The translations under genes were made by a program, and so were the position numbers. The notes below the pieces were generated by a model, which worked only from the letters and a program-made list of their open reading frames with translations, searched no databases and was not told the DNA's origin. Positions 36,070 through 45,370 of a stretch of 64,000 nucleotides of DNA are shown here, in pieces. The stretch lies in contig NZ_QCYH01000001.1 in the NCBI RefSeq assembly GCF_003072125.1, positions 1 to 64,000 of the forward strand, read 5' to 3'. The DNA comes from Pelagivirga sediminicola. Its GTDB lineage: Bacteria > Pseudomonadota > Alphaproteobacteria > Rhodobacterales > Rhodobacteraceae. Within the stretch, counting starts at the first letter, position 1, and each line of letters starts with the position of its first letter.

Positions 36070-38125
36070 CGAATTTGCAAAGGATTTCTTCCAGGAAATC
36101 CTGAGCGAGGCAGATGCCGCCGGCCAGTTCGTCGAAACCGTCTTCTTCGAGAAGTTCTGCACTTTCCTCACTGACGCCGGTGAACTCGATACTGCTGACA
36201 GGGCCGATTATCGCGGTCCTCCGAACAGCGGCATACGCGTCGACGGCTACGGCGGAGATCCCGTGAACGCGTCCGGAACGCTCAGCCTAATCATCGCCGA
36301 TTTCCATCAGTCGGCACAGATCGGCCGCCTCATCCAGACCGAGATGAACGCGATCTTTCAGAGGCTCTACAAGTTTCTGCAAAGAGCGCTGGATCCAAAG
36401 TGGCGGAATGCACTCGAGGAAACCAGCCCTGCTTTCGGTCTTGCGGATTTGATCGCTCAGCGCTGGAGCAGGATCACTCACATCCGCATGTTCCTGATTA
36501 GCAACCGCGAACTCAGCGACCGGGTCGAAGGTCGAGAGGCCGACAAGATTGACGGGAGGACCGTTACCTACAGTGTGTGGGACATCAAGCGCCTGCATCG
36601 TTTCGCGACGGTGGGACACGGGCGTGAGGAGATCGAGATTGATCTCGAGAAGGATTTCGGCGGTGTGCTGTCCCTATTGCCAGCCCACCTTTCTGCCGAT
36701 GAATACGAAGCGTATCTGGCCGTCGTGCCGGGCCAGATGCTCGCATCCATATATGATCGGTGGGGGGCGCGGCTGCTTGAACAGAACGTGCGGGTATTCC
36801 TTCAGGCGCGCGGCAATGTAAACAAGGGCATAAGAAACACGCTCGAGAACGACCCCTCAATGTTCTTCGCCTACAACAACGGCATCACGGCAACTGCGGA
36901 GGCCGTCACAACCGAAGAGCGAAACGGACTGCTCGTTCTGACGGGGGTTCGAAACCTGCAGATCGTGAATGGCGGCCAGACAACGGCGTCGATTCACATG
37001 GCCATGCGCAACAAGGTAGATCTCTCCAAAGTCTTCGTGCAGATGAAGCTTTCCATCGTTGATGAGGAGCAGACCGAAGAAGTCGTCCCGAAGATATCCG
37101 AGTTTGCCAACAGCCAGAACCGCGTGAACGCGGCTGACTTCTTTGCCAACCATCCCTTCCACGTCAGGATGGAGGATTTCTCGCGCCGGATCTATGCGCC
37201 TTCCCCGGATGGTACCTTCCGCGAAACCAGATGGTTCTATGAACGGGCGCGAGGACAGTTCAATGATGCGCGTTCAAGGCTGACACCAGCTCAAAGGAAG
37301 AAATTCGATCTGGAGCATCCCCGTGCGCAGCTGTTCTCCAAGACCGACCTCGCCAAATTCCTCAATGTCTGGGAGCAAAAGCCGGACAAGGTGAGCCTTG
37401 GGGCACAAAAGAATTTCGCCCACTTTGCGCACGGAATTGGTCAGGCTTGGAAGAAGAACGACGACAATTTCAACGAGGCCTTCTTCAAGGAAGCCGTGGC
37501 CAAGGCGATCGTGTTCAAGAGCACGGAAAAGATCGTGTCCGATCAACCGTGGTATGAAGGCGGTTACCGCGCGAACATCGTCGCTTATGCAATCGCCAAG
37601 ATGGCCCGTGATACCGAAGAGATGAAGCGCGTTGTGGACTTCCAGTCGATCTGGAACAGTCAGTCCATCTCGGCGGCGATGGAGCAGGCCCTTGCGCAGG
37701 CAGCGAGAGAAGTACACGATATCCTGATCGATCCACCGTCCGGGATCCGAAACATCACCGAGTGGGCCAAGAAGCAGGCGTGCTGGGATCGAGTGCAGAA
37801 GATGAGTATAGACTGGCCCGAAAGCTTCCTTGAGGAGCTCATTTCCCGCGAGGAGCAGAAGGATCGCAAGCGCGAAGGCCGCAAGGATCAGAAGCTTCTC
37901 AACGGAATAGAGGCACAGACTGCCGTTGTGAACGCAGGTGGCTCCTTCTGGCAGCAGGTGAGGGAATGGGGCCTTGGCCGCAGGCTCCTCTCGGAGCGTG
38001 ATATCGGTGTATTGACGGCCGCAAGTCGGGTACCGGAGAAGTTGCCAAGCGAAAAGCAGGCTGCGCTTATTGTCGACATATATTCGCGCTTGAAACTGGA
38101 AGGCTTGGATCTGGATATTCCGTAG
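36053..38125 (+). CDS. AIPR-family abortive phage infection protein
   Basis: The protein has 690 residues. The AIPR core is clear: LLEQNVRVFLQARGNVNKGI, then PSMFFAYNNGITATAE near 267-282 and LQIVNGGQTTASIHMA near 303. A restriction-nuclease-like N-terminal segment (IRVDGYGGDPV and LSLIIADFHQS) precedes it. Members were named for abortive infection and phage resistance in lactococci and often travel with Z1, MORC-like and methyltransferase genes. The gene ends the operon. The 17-base overlap with the preceding gene is strong evidence for cotranscription. The C-terminal 250 residues are helical and carry a Lys/Arg/Glu-rich segment. Confidence 0.85.
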   Translation: MAIGVDEFAKDFFQEILSEADAAGQFVETVFFEKFCTFLTDAGELDTADRADYRGPPNSGIRVDGYGGDPVNASGTLSLIIADFHQSAQIGRLIQTEMNAIFQRLYKFLQRALDPKWRNALEETSPAFGLADLIAQRWSRITHIRMFLISNRELSDRVEGREADKIDGRTVTYSVWDIKRLHRFATVGHGREEIEIDLEKDFGGVLSLLPAHLSADEYEAYLAVVPGQMLASIYDRWGARLLEQNVRVFLQARGNVNKGIRNTLENDPSMFFAYNNGITATAEAVTTEERNGLLVLTGVRNLQIVNGGQTTASIHMAMRNKVDLSKVFVQMKLSIVDEEQTEEVVPKISEFANSQNRVNAADFFANHPFHVRMEDFSRRIYAPSPDGTFRETRWFYERARGQFNDARSRLTPAQRKKFDLEHPRAQLFSKTDLAKFLNVWEQKPDKVSLGAQKNFAHFAHGIGQAWKKNDDNFNEAFFKEAVAKAIVFKSTEKIVSDQPWYEGGYRANIVAYAIAKMARDTEEMKRVVDFQSIWNSQSISAAMEQALAQAAREVHDILIDPPSGIRNITEWAKKQACWDRVQKMSIDWPESFLEELISREEQKDRKREGRKDQKLLNGIEAQTAVVNAGGSFWQQVREWGLGRRLLSERDIGVLTAASRVPEKLPSEKQAALIVDIYSRLKLEGLDLDIP

Positions 38126-38291
38126 TGAATATTTTCACGTCCGAGCTTTCAACGCTATTGTCCCAAATCAATCATCGCTAGTTGTCATTTTTGATGGCTA
38201 TCATGGACATAGGTGCCAAATCTGGCAGGTAGGATGGAATGTTGCGAAACCTTCACCAGGCGGGCGATCGGGCCGCTTTGGTTTCGCCCAT
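38126..38291. other. Convergent gap between AIPR gene and integrase
   Basis: This gap of 166 bp is richer in A and T than its flanks. The AIPR gene and the integrase gene converge on it. I see no strong hairpin with a U run and no gene. It probably contains weak terminators only. Confidence 0.4.
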
Positions 38292-39614
38292 CTAAAGTGC
38301 TGGTCGCGATTCCGTGAGCATTTGATCGATGGCGCTTTTCCGGGACTGGCGATCCAGCGTGTAGGTGTTGCGCCTGAACTCGACCCCTTCGAGCAGAGCC
38401 TTCACGTAGCCGGACACGGTGTCTGCAGCCATGATCAGCGTGGAGTCGAGTGTGTGGACGTACTTGCTCGTGACCGACCCCTTGGCGTGACCAATCAGGG
38501 CGGCGATCGTGATCTCGGTGAAGCCCAGATCGTTCGCGATGCTCGCGAAGCTGTGCCGCAGTACGTGAGGCGTCACGTCCCACAGCGGCGTGTCCTTGAA
38601 CAGTTTCTTCCAACTTTGCGGGAAGTTGCCGACCGCGTTGTCGATGCCCTGGCCGGGAAAGACGTACGTTCCGGTTCTGTGCGGTCGTTCCTTCTCCAGA
38701 TATTCCACCACCGGAAGGCCTACCGGGCGAACCGAGGAGCCTTCCTTGCTATCGACCAGTCGCAGGCAGCTACCCTCAAGATCGACCTCGCTCCATTTGA
38801 GGTTGACGATCTCTCCGCGCCGGCAGCCGGTCAGCGTAATCAGCCTGAGTATCTCGGCATGTATCCCGTAGCGGTCGCTTTGCTGAGCCTGACGAAGGAT
38901 GTCTCCCAAAGTACGGTACTCAGCTTCGCTGAGGCGACGGTCGCGAACCTGGTATTTCGGCTTGCGGAGGCCATGGGTGGGATTGTGCTCGATCACCCCA
39001 GCCTCGACTGCGTATGAGAAGATGCCACCAAGCAGACCCATCGTCCGGATCGCGGTGCCGCGGCCGCCGCGGACGATGGCCTTGCCGCGGAGCTTTTCGG
39101 TCTTCATGGTCACGCGGGTCTTGCCGGCAATGATGTCCTTCATCAGATTGTTCATGTCCGGCTTGGTGATGTCCCGCACACGCCGTGTCCCGAGAAGGGG
39201 AATGATGTGCCTGCGGATACGGCCGACATCGGTGGCGATGGTGGTGTCCTTCTTTGGCCGGCCGCCTTTTCCCAGGATGAGACCAGCTTCCATGTCGGCG
39301 ATGTACTGTTCGCAGAGCTGCTTGATGGTCAGCGCCTTGCGATCTTCCTCGCGTTCTTCAGCAGGATCGCCGCCATGAGCGACCTGTCCGAGCAGGGCCT
39401 TGGCTTCGCGGCGCGCAGTCTCGGGTGCCCATACGCCGTGGAGGCCGATCGTGTAGCGGCGCGATCGGCCACGAGACCGATACTGGACGATGTAGCTGCG
39501 CTTGCCGGAGGGATAGACGCGAAGACCGAAACCTGGCAATTCGTCGTCCCAGACGACGTGACCGTTGCTCTGCGGCTCGACGGTCTCTACGAACCGTTTG
39601 GTCAGTTTGGTCAT
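38292..39614 (-). CDS. int: Tyrosine integrase of the element
   Basis: The protein has 440 residues from the ATG at 39614 (GGGAGC upstream), a better start than the one at 39659. An N-terminal arm-binding domain of the DUF4102 type is present (LTKRFVETVEP, LPGFGLRVYPSGKRSYIVQY). A core-binding domain follows, then the catalytic domain with ITLTGCRRGEIVNLKW (catalytic Arg), TPHVLRHSFASIANDL (His-x-x-Arg), ALIGHAKGSVTSKYVHT (His and the nucleophilic Tyr). All key residues are intact, so the element may still excise. Its gene starts 180 bp from the tRNA fragment and points into the island, the usual arrangement for tRNA-targeting integrases. Confidence 0.95.
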   Translation of the reverse strand: MTKLTKRFVETVEPQSNGHVVWDDELPGFGLRVYPSGKRSYIVQYRSRGRSRRYTIGLHGVWAPETARREAKALLGQVAHGGDPAEEREEDRKALTIKQLCEQYIADMEAGLILGKGGRPKKDTTIATDVGRIRRHIIPLLGTRRVRDITKPDMNNLMKDIIAGKTRVTMKTEKLRGKAIVRGGRGTAIRTMGLLGGIFSYAVEAGVIEHNPTHGLRKPKYQVRDRRLSEAEYRTLGDILRQAQQSDRYGIHAEILRLITLTGCRRGEIVNLKWSEVDLEGSCLRLVDSKEGSSVRPVGLPVVEYLEKERPHRTGTYVFPGQGIDNAVGNFPQSWKKLFKDTPLWDVTPHVLRHSFASIANDLGFTEITIAALIGHAKGSVTSKYVHTLDSTLIMAADTVSGYVKALLEGVEFRRNTYTLDRQSRKSAIDQMLTESRPAL

Positions 39615-39743
39615 GCTCCCGTCCCTCGGAGGCCCCGATTTCGAGTAAGCACCACGCAAGCACGCGGGCGGAAATCAAGGCGTATTCTCGGATAGAGACT
39701 TCGGAGCTCCGATTCTGAAAATCAATCCATTTCAGATAGTTAG

Positions 39744-39768
39744 CGTGCTCTGGCGTGCCCTATCGTGC
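39744..39768. repeat. Three CGTGC repeats phased at 10 bp
   Basis: CGTGC occurs at 39744-39748, 39754-39758 and 39764-39768, each preceded by T-N-N. The exact 10-bp period would place all three on one face of the helix. The array lies 25 bp left of the tRNA fragment and 130 bp in front of the integrase start. Such a position suits integrase arm sites or excisionase sites. Confidence 0.5.
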
Positions 39769-39792
39769 AATTCGGATAGGTCCTTAGACCAG

Positions 39793-39837
39793 CTCCGAAG
39801 GCAGAGGCCTCAGGTTCGAATCCTGATGGGTGCACCA
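39793..39837 (+). other. Displaced 3' part of a tRNA gene, probably Arg (CCG): attachment site
   Basis: The fragment starts in the anticodon loop (CTCCGAA, anticodon CCG), continues with the 3' anticodon-stem strand GGCAG, then a T-arm of TCAGG-TTCGAAT-CCTGA, then the 3' acceptor strand TGGGTGC, discriminator A and encoded CCA. No matching acceptor strand (GCACCCA) or D-arm lies upstream, so it is not a functional tRNA. It is most simply the core repeat left by integration. Its identity is judged from the anticodon only. It is followed by a terminator. Confidence 0.8.
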
Positions 39838-39843
39838 TTCAAG

Positions 39844-39878
39844 CGGTTTTTGTCAGATGTCAGGCAAAACCGTTTTTT
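39844..39878 (+). terminator. Intrinsic terminator of the original tRNA gene
   Basis: CGGTTTT (39844-39850) and AAAACCG (39866-39872) form a 7-bp stem, followed by six T residues (39873-39878). Its place seven bases after the tRNA fragment's CCA suggests that it terminated the tRNA transcript before the element entered. Confidence 0.8.
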
Positions 39879-39932
39879 CTGTCAGATCATCACCCAAACT
39901 ACACGCAAACGGCTGGTTTGTGAGAAACCATA

Positions 39933-40868
39933 TCAGGGATAACGGATCGCTTGCCGGAAACGATCATTCTCATGCATCCGCCAATACGCTTCGGTGATCT
40001 CGTTGGTTAACGGGCCGACTGATCCGGTTCCAATGGAAGTTTCATCGATCTTGGTGACGGGCATGACGCCACCAGCGGTTGAGGTCACGAACACTTCATC
40101 CGCCGCCCTCAATTCGCTTGGTGCCAGATCATGCGCCGCACAGGTGATCTGAAGCTCGGCACACAGATCAAAGATTGTTTGGCGCGTTATCCCCATCAAC
40201 ACCCCGGACTTGGGCGTAGAAATTTTACCATCTTTCACGGCGAAGACGTTGAAACCGGGACCTTCCGCAATGTTTCCGTTGGCATCCAGAAGAATGGCGG
40301 TTTCGGCTCCCTGTGCATAGGCCGCATACAAACCTTTGACCAAATCCAGCCAGTGATAGTTCTTTACAGTTGGATCAACGGAGCTGGGTGGAATGCGGAC
40401 AAACTCGGTGATGGCTGCGTGCAAGCCACGGCTCATCTGTTCCGGGTTGGCAACCGATCCAAATGGAATTGCGAAGGCGATGAAGCGGTTGACAGCATCG
40501 CGAGGATCGCGGCTGAATGTCGGCGATGTACCGCGTGTGCAGATGAATTCGACATACGCGTCCTCGAGACCTGACAGAGCCACGCAATTGTGCAAGATCT
40601 CGATCACTTCTGCACGGCCGAAAGGGATCGACATGTGCAGTTTTTCCATCCCCGAGAAGAAGCGGTCAAGATGATCATCAAGCCTGAAAAATGCTCCCTT
40701 CCACACATGCACAACATCGTAGGTCGCATCTGAATGGAGGAACCCGTTATCCAGCACCGAAATCTTTGCCTCGCTGATGGGAAGATATTGGCCGTCCATG
40801 AAGGCAATGCCGGGAGGGTAGGTTGCCGGGTCAGAATGACAAGCGGACAGCGCGGGCATTTTGGTCAT
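39933..40868 (-). CDS. Class IV aminotransferase, similar to (R)-amine transaminases
   Basis: The protein has 311 residues from the ATG at 40868, which has GGAG at good spacing. A TTG in frame 15 bases further up would be an unlikely start because it overlaps that ribosome-binding site. PLP-fold IV features: GFLHSDATYDVVHVWKG, FFRLDDHLDRF, VDPTVKNYHWLDLVK (catalytic Lys), AEGPGFNVFAV, VLMGITRQTI and VFVTSTAGGVMPV. HSDATYD next to FFRLDDHLDRF is typical of the (R)-selective amine transaminase branch. Branched-chain or D-amino-acid substrates cannot be excluded. It is the first core gene beside the insertion. Confidence 0.85.
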   Translation of the reverse strand: MTKMPALSACHSDPATYPPGIAFMDGQYLPISEAKISVLDNGFLHSDATYDVVHVWKGAFFRLDDHLDRFFSGMEKLHMSIPFGRAEVIEILHNCVALSGLEDAYVEFICTRGTSPTFSRDPRDAVNRFIAFAIPFGSVANPEQMSRGLHAAITEFVRIPPSSVDPTVKNYHWLDLVKGLYAAYAQGAETAILLDANGNIAEGPGFNVFAVKDGKISTPKSGVLMGITRQTIFDLCAELQITCAAHDLAPSELRAADEVFVTSTAGGVMPVTKIDETSIGTGSVGPLTNEITEAYWRMHENDRFRQAIRYP

Positions 40869-41043
40869 GTCGTTCGTCTCCAATCATCGGAAATTTAGAT
40901 ATCGCGTCCTCTACAGAGCAATGAGGGTGTGGGATGTCCATGCCATATGCGCCCTGTCATTTGTGACATAGATTATCGCGTCAAAGAGCTACGACATCAG
41001 ACAGTTGCGCGCAGCGAGGCCGCTCCGCGATGGCCCGCCATCG

Positions 41044-42438
41044 TCATTCTTTCGCGCCGGATAACGCATCAAGGATGCGCGCCCAGCTGCGCGTGCCCTT
41101 GTGAAAGCTCTCCATGTCGTATTTCTCGTTCGGGGAATGGATCGCGTCGTCATCCTTGCCAAAGCCGATCAGCATCGCGGTCATGCCCAGGATCTCGCCG
41201 AAATGCCCGGCGATGGGGATCGAGCCGCCGCAACCGACATAGGCCGCGTCGCCCGGCCATTCCTCCGACAGCGCGGCGCGCGCCGCCTCGAAGGCGGGAT
41301 CGGAGATGTCCATGATCCCGGCGCGGCTGCCCCCATGGGCGGTAAACGCGGCGCTGCAATCGACCGGCAGCGCCGCGTTGACATGGGCGCGGAACGCGTC
41401 GCGGATGGCGTCCGGATCCTGCCCCTCGACCAGGCGAAAGCTGATCTTGGCGCTGGCCTGGCTGGGCAGCACCGTCTTGAACCCGTCGCCGGTATAGCCG
41501 CCCCAGATACCGTTCACCTCGGCGGTGGGGCGCGACCAGATCATCTCCAGCGGCATGCGCCCGTCCTCGCCCGCGGGCTGGCTGAGGCCGACATCGCCCA
41601 GAAACTGCGCGTGATCGAAGCCCAAGCCCTCCCACTGCGCGCGCAGTTCGGGCGAAAGCTCGGGGATGCCATCGTAAAAGCCGGGCAGGGTGACGCGCCC
41701 GGTGTCGTCATGCAGGCCCGCCAGAACCTTGGACAGAACGCGGATCGGGTTGGCCGCGATACCGCCGAAAAAGCCCGAGTGAAGATCCTTGTCGGGTCCG
41801 GTGATCGTCACCTCCTCGCTGACCATGCCGCGCAGCATGGTGACGATGGCGGACGTTTTCGACTGAAAGAGGCCGGTATCGCAGATCAGCGCGATATCGG
41901 CGCGCAGTTCCTCGGCGTTCTCCTGCATGAAGGGGATCAGCGAGGGCGAGCCCGATTCTTCCTCGCCCTCGAAGAAAAAGGTGATGCGGCAGGGCAGGGC
42001 GCCATGCACCTCGCGCCAGGCGCGGCAGGCCTCGACGAAGGTCATCAGTTGGCCCTTGTCGTCGCTCGTGCCGCGCCCGCGGATGACCTCGCCCTTGGGG
42101 GTCTGCTCGACCGCCGGATCGAACGGATCGCGCGCCCACAGCTCCAGAGGATCGACAGGCTGCACGTCGTAATGGCCGTAAAACAGCAGATGCGGCGCGC
42201 CGTCGGGTGCGTCCTGGCCCGCATGGCCGACCACCATGGGATGCTTGGGCGTTGCGCGCTTTTCTGCCGCGATGCCAATGCTTTGCAGATCGGCCACCAG
42301 CCAGTCGGCGGCATCCTGACACGCCTCGGCATAGGCCGGATCGGTCGAGATCGACGGGATGCGCAGAAACTCCAGCAGCCGCGCGGTGGCGTCCGGCATT
42401 TGCGCATCGATACGGTCCAGAACGGCGGTCAGGGACAT
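41044..42438 (-). CDS. M20-family dipeptidase
   Basis: The protein has 464 residues, the usual length for M20 dipeptidases. The zinc-site motifs are [31 protein letters not shown], and [13 protein letters not shown] with the catalytic Glu pair. A dimerisation domain follows, then a C-terminal [17 protein letters not shown] with the last ligand. Cytoplasmic and metal-dependent, it hydrolyses dipeptides or related amides. The start at 42438 is preceded by GAGGTG. It is divergent from hemA with 250 bp between the starts, and an FNR-type box lies in that interval. Confidence 0.9.
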   Translation of the reverse strand: MSLTAVLDRIDAQMPDATARLLEFLRIPSISTDPAYAEACQDAADWLVADLQSIGIAAEKRATPKHPMVVGHAGQDAPDGAPHLLFYGHYDVQPVDPLELWARDPFDPAVEQTPKGEVIRGRGTSDDKGQLMTFVEACRAWREVHGALPCRITFFFEGEEESGSPSLIPFMQENAEELRADIALICDTGLFQSKTSAIVTMLRGMVSEEVTITGPDKDLHSGFFGGIAANPIRVLSKVLAGLHDDTGRVTLPGFYDGIPELSPELRAQWEGLGFDHAQFLGDVGLSQPAGEDGRMPLEMIWSRPTAEVNGIWGGYTGDGFKTVLPSQASAKISFRLVEGQDPDAIRDAFRAHVNAALPVDCSAAFTAHGGSRAGIMDISDPAFEAARAALSEEWPGDAAYVGCGGSIPIAGHFGEILGMTAMLIGFGKDDDAIHSPNEKYDMESFHKGTRSWARILDALSGAKE

Positions 42439-42536
42439 GGGGCACCTCGGATTTTTGATATCTGGCGCAAACCTAACAGCACGCGCCGGACTGTCCAGAC
42501 GGCGGCACGGCCACAGGTGGAAAAGCACCGTTTCGC

Positions 42537-42550
42537 TTGATGCACATCAA
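42537..42550. promoter_or_regulatory. FNR/FnrL box upstream of hemA
   Basis: TTGAT-GCAC-ATCAA is a perfect match to the TTGAT-N4-ATCAA consensus. It lies 139 bp upstream of the hemA start and 99 bp upstream of the divergent M20 gene. In Rhodobacter sphaeroides, FnrL activates hemA when oxygen falls, so the same control is likely here. Confidence 0.85.
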
Positions 42551-42688
42551 GGCATGGCGCGGCAATTTGTAGCCTGTTGCAAGAAAATGTCGCGGACTAT
42601 ATCACGGAAGCGACACCTGAGAGGCAGCGCGACAGTGCCGCCGGGCCTGCCGTTGCTGCCGGGCCGCGACCAAGGAAAGGACCCTCCG

Positions 42689-43924
42689 TTGGATCAGCCT
42701 ATCGATTACACGGCAAAGCTGGACGAGGCGCTGGAGCGCCTTCATGGCGAGGGCCGCTATCGCACCTTCATCGATATCGAGCGGCGCCGGGGCCAGTTTC
42801 CGCACGCCCTGTGGACGCGACCGGACGGAACGCAGACCGCGATCACCGTCTGGTGCGGCAACGATTATCTGGGCATGGGCCAGCACCCCGAGGTTCTGGC
42901 CGCCATGCATGAGGCGATCGAGGCCACCGGCGCCGGGTCGGGCGGCACGCGGAACATTTCGGGCACCACGGTCTATCACAAGCGGCTTGAGGCCGAGCTG
43001 GCCGATCTGCACGGCAAAGAGGCGGCGCTGCTGTTCACGTCGGCCTATATCGCCAATGACGCAACGCTCAGCACGCTGCCCAAGCTCTTTCCCGGTCTCA
43101 TCATCTATTCGGACGCGCTGAACCACGCCTCGATGATCGAAGGCGTGCGCCGCAATGGCGGGGCCAAGCGGATCTTTCGCCATAATGACGTGGAGCATCT
43201 GCGCGAGTTGATGGCCGCCGACGATCCGGCCGCGCCCAAGCTGGTGGCCTTCGAATCGGTCTATTCGATGGATGGCGATTTCGGCCCCATCGAGGCGATC
43301 TGCGATGCCGCGGACGAATTCGGCGCGCTGACCTATATCGACGAGGTGCACGCCGTGGGCATGTACGGTCCCCGCGGCGGCGGCGTGACCGAACGCGACC
43401 GGCTGGCGCACCGGATCGACATCATCAACGGCACGCTGGCCAAGGCATATGGCGTGATGGGCGGCTATATCGCAGCCTCCGCGCGGATGTGCGACGCGGT
43501 GCGCAGCTATGCGCCCGGCTTCATCTTTACCACGTCGCTGGCGCCGGCCATCGCGGCGGGGGCGGCGGCCAGCGTCGCGTTTCTGAAGCGCGACGAGACG
43601 CTGCGCGAGCGGCACCAGACGCAGGCAAAGATTCTGAAAATGCGCCTGAAGGGCCTCGGCCTGCCGCTGATCGATCATGGCAGCCATATCGTGCCGGTGA
43701 TCGTCGGTGACCCCAAACATACCAAGAAACTCAGCGACATGCTGCTTGAGCGGTATGGTATCTACGTGCAGCCGATCAACTTTCCGACCGTCCCGCGCGG
43801 CACCGAGCGGCTGCGCTTCACGCCGTCGCCTGTGCATGGTCCGGGCGAGCTGGATCATCTGGTCACGGCCATGGACCAGTTGTGGAGCCAGTGTGCGCTG
43901 AATCGCGCCGAACTGAGCGCATAG
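42689..43924 (+). CDS. hemA: 5-aminolevulinate synthase
   Basis: The protein has 411 residues. It condenses glycine and succinyl-CoA to 5-aminolevulinate in the C4 (Shemin) pathway for haem and, where present, bacteriochlorophyll. Conserved stretches: [74 protein letters not shown], and [17 protein letters not shown] with the PLP Lys near 252. The protein is close to Rhodobacter HemA over its whole length. I chose the TTG at 42689 because it gives the expected N-terminus ([20 protein letters not shown]) and AAGGA lies upstream. The FnrL box at 42537 points to regulation by oxygen. Confidence 0.95.
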   Translation: MDQPIDYTAKLDEALERLHGEGRYRTFIDIERRRGQFPHALWTRPDGTQTAITVWCGNDYLGMGQHPEVLAAMHEAIEATGAGSGGTRNISGTTVYHKRLEAELADLHGKEAALLFTSAYIANDATLSTLPKLFPGLIIYSDALNHASMIEGVRRNGGAKRIFRHNDVEHLRELMAADDPAAPKLVAFESVYSMDGDFGPIEAICDAADEFGALTYIDEVHAVGMYGPRGGGVTERDRLAHRIDIINGTLAKAYGVMGGYIAASARMCDAVRSYAPGFIFTTSLAPAIAAGAAASVAFLKRDETLRERHQTQAKILKMRLKGLGLPLIDHGSHIVPVIVGDPKHTKKLSDMLLERYGIYVQPINFPTVPRGTERLRFTPSPVHGPGELDHLVTAMDQLWSQCALNRAELSA

Positions 43925-44036
43925 ATCCCTAAATGGTGCAAATGTGCTTGCGGTATGCTAGCTTGCCTGAAAACAAAGGGCACGTTCGAATCGGGAAATT
44001 CGGACTGAGGCTAATCGACATTGAGGGGCAGTTTGC

Positions 44037-45293
44037 ATGATTTTGCGTCGGTTTTCGCGAGGCAGCGCAACCACCGAATCAGAGCCGCGTGGCTTTGATT
44101 CCTTTGATTTGCGGCTTGGCGATCTCATGCGCGGAGAGCGTGCGACGATGGGCAAGTCCCTCCTGGACGTCGAACGCGAGCTGCGCATCAAGGCCAGCTA
44201 TGTCGCCGCCATCGAAAACGCCAATCCCGAAGCCTTCGACACACCCGGTTTCATCCCCGGCTACGTGCGCTCCTATGCGCGCTATCTGGGCATGGACCCC
44301 GACCGCGCCTTTGCCACTTTCTGCAACGAAAGCGGGTTTTACACCGCCCACGGCATGTCGGCCGCCGCATCCTCGGTGCGGCGCAGCGATGCGCCTTTGG
44401 GCCGGGTGGCCGGACGGGGCGATGCGCGCCTGACCGCGCCGAGCACACCGTTCATCCCCGCCAGCGAAAGCATCCTGTCGCGGATCGAGCCGGGGGCCAT
44501 CGGGTCCGTTGCGGTCCTGATCGCGCTGATTGCGGCCATCGGCTATGGCGGTTGGAGCGTGCTGAGCGAAGTGCAGCGCGTGCAGGTGTCTGCCGTGGAA
44601 AACACCCCCGACGTTCTGGCCGATCTGGACCCGCTGGCCGATGCCCGCGGCGGCGCGCGCGACACCGGCACGGACGACGTGGCCGCCGCGGGCGCCGGCA
44701 TGACCGCGCCGGAAGGCGAGACGCTTGACCGGCTCTACCGCCCCGAGGCGCTTGACGTGCCGGTTCTGGTGGCGCGGGACGGACCGATCTCGACCCTGGA
44801 TCCGATGCAGGGCGGCACGCTGCCCGGTGCATCGCGCGCCATCGCCGAGGCGCCCGCCGCCACGCCCGAGCCAAGCGCGATTGACGCCGCCATCGCCTCG
44901 GTCATCAGCCCGCAGGTCGTGGCCGAGGCGCCGACCGGCGTTCAGATGGTCGCGGTGCGCCCTGCCTGGGTGCGTGTGCGGTCCGCAGATGGCAGCGTGA
45001 TCTACGAGGGGATCATGAACGCGGGCGACACCTATGACGTGCCGCTGACCGAGGTGCCGCCGACGCTGCGCGTGGGCGAATCGGGCGCCATCTATTTCAA
45101 CGTCGCAGGGCAGCATTACGGCCCCGCCGGGCCGCGCGGCGCGGTCACCGCCAGCCTGCCGCTGGCGCCCGAGGGCCTGACCGACATGCTGACCGTCGCC
45201 GATCTGAGCCAGGATTCCGATCTGGAGCGCTATGTCGCCCAACTGGAAACCGCGCCCGAGCGTTTGCCGGGCGCGCCCGTCGTCAGCGATTGA
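44037..45293 (+). CDS. RodZ-like helix-turn-helix membrane protein (DUF4115)
   Basis: The protein has 418 residues. The N-terminal cytoplasmic helix-turn-helix (about 27-95) has LGDLMRGERATMGKSLLDVE and the RodZ-type GYVRSYARYLGMDPD. A single transmembrane helix follows near 160-175 (GSVAVLIALIAAIGYGGW). A long Ala/Pro/Asp-rich periplasmic linker leads to a C-terminal DUF4115 beta domain (RPAWVRVRSADGSVIYEG, then GESGAIYFNVAGQHYGPAG). RodZ links MreB to the wall-elongation machinery. Located ahead of ispG, it is arranged as often found in Rhodobacterales. Confidence 0.85.
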   Translation: MILRRFSRGSATTESEPRGFDSFDLRLGDLMRGERATMGKSLLDVERELRIKASYVAAIENANPEAFDTPGFIPGYVRSYARYLGMDPDRAFATFCNESGFYTAHGMSAAASSVRRSDAPLGRVAGRGDARLTAPSTPFIPASESILSRIEPGAIGSVAVLIALIAAIGYGGWSVLSEVQRVQVSAVENTPDVLADLDPLADARGGARDTGTDDVAAAGAGMTAPEGETLDRLYRPEALDVPVLVARDGPISTLDPMQGGTLPGASRAIAEAPAATPEPSAIDAAIASVISPQVVAEAPTGVQMVAVRPAWVRVRSADGSVIYEGIMNAGDTYDVPLTEVPPTLRVGESGAIYFNVAGQHYGPAGPRGAVTASLPLAPEGLTDMLTVADLSQDSDLERYVAQLETAPERLPGAPVVSD

Positions 45294-45370
45294 ATCCGGC
45301 GCCGGATCGTCCTATCTGACAAGGCACGCAAGTAGCTGGCGGCGTGGCCGCCGCAGGAAGGATTGCCGCA

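Larger units (their letters stand above)
1..39837. mobile_element. Integrated genomic island with defence cargo (left end outside window)
   Basis: The right boundary is a 45-bp 3' tRNA fragment at 39793-39837. A tyrosine integrase starts 180 bp to its left and core genes begin immediately to its right. When an element enters the 3' end of a tRNA gene, the intact tRNA stays at one end and a displaced 3' piece marks the other. The fragment reads rightward with no tRNA 5' half beside it, so the intact gene should lie left of position 1. Genes inside are DUF2493, strawberry-notch, ParB, RadC and ArdC types followed by several defence systems. No conjugation genes are visible, so self-transfer cannot be judged. 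Whether positions 1-1222 belong to the element is inferred only from lying on its inner side. Confidence 0.75.

Noticed and set aside
39750..39837. A complete tRNA gene ending in the CCA at 39837
   Set aside because: The 5' side lacks an acceptor strand complementary to TGGGTGC and lacks a usable D-arm and 5' anticodon stem. Only the 3' 45 bases fit.
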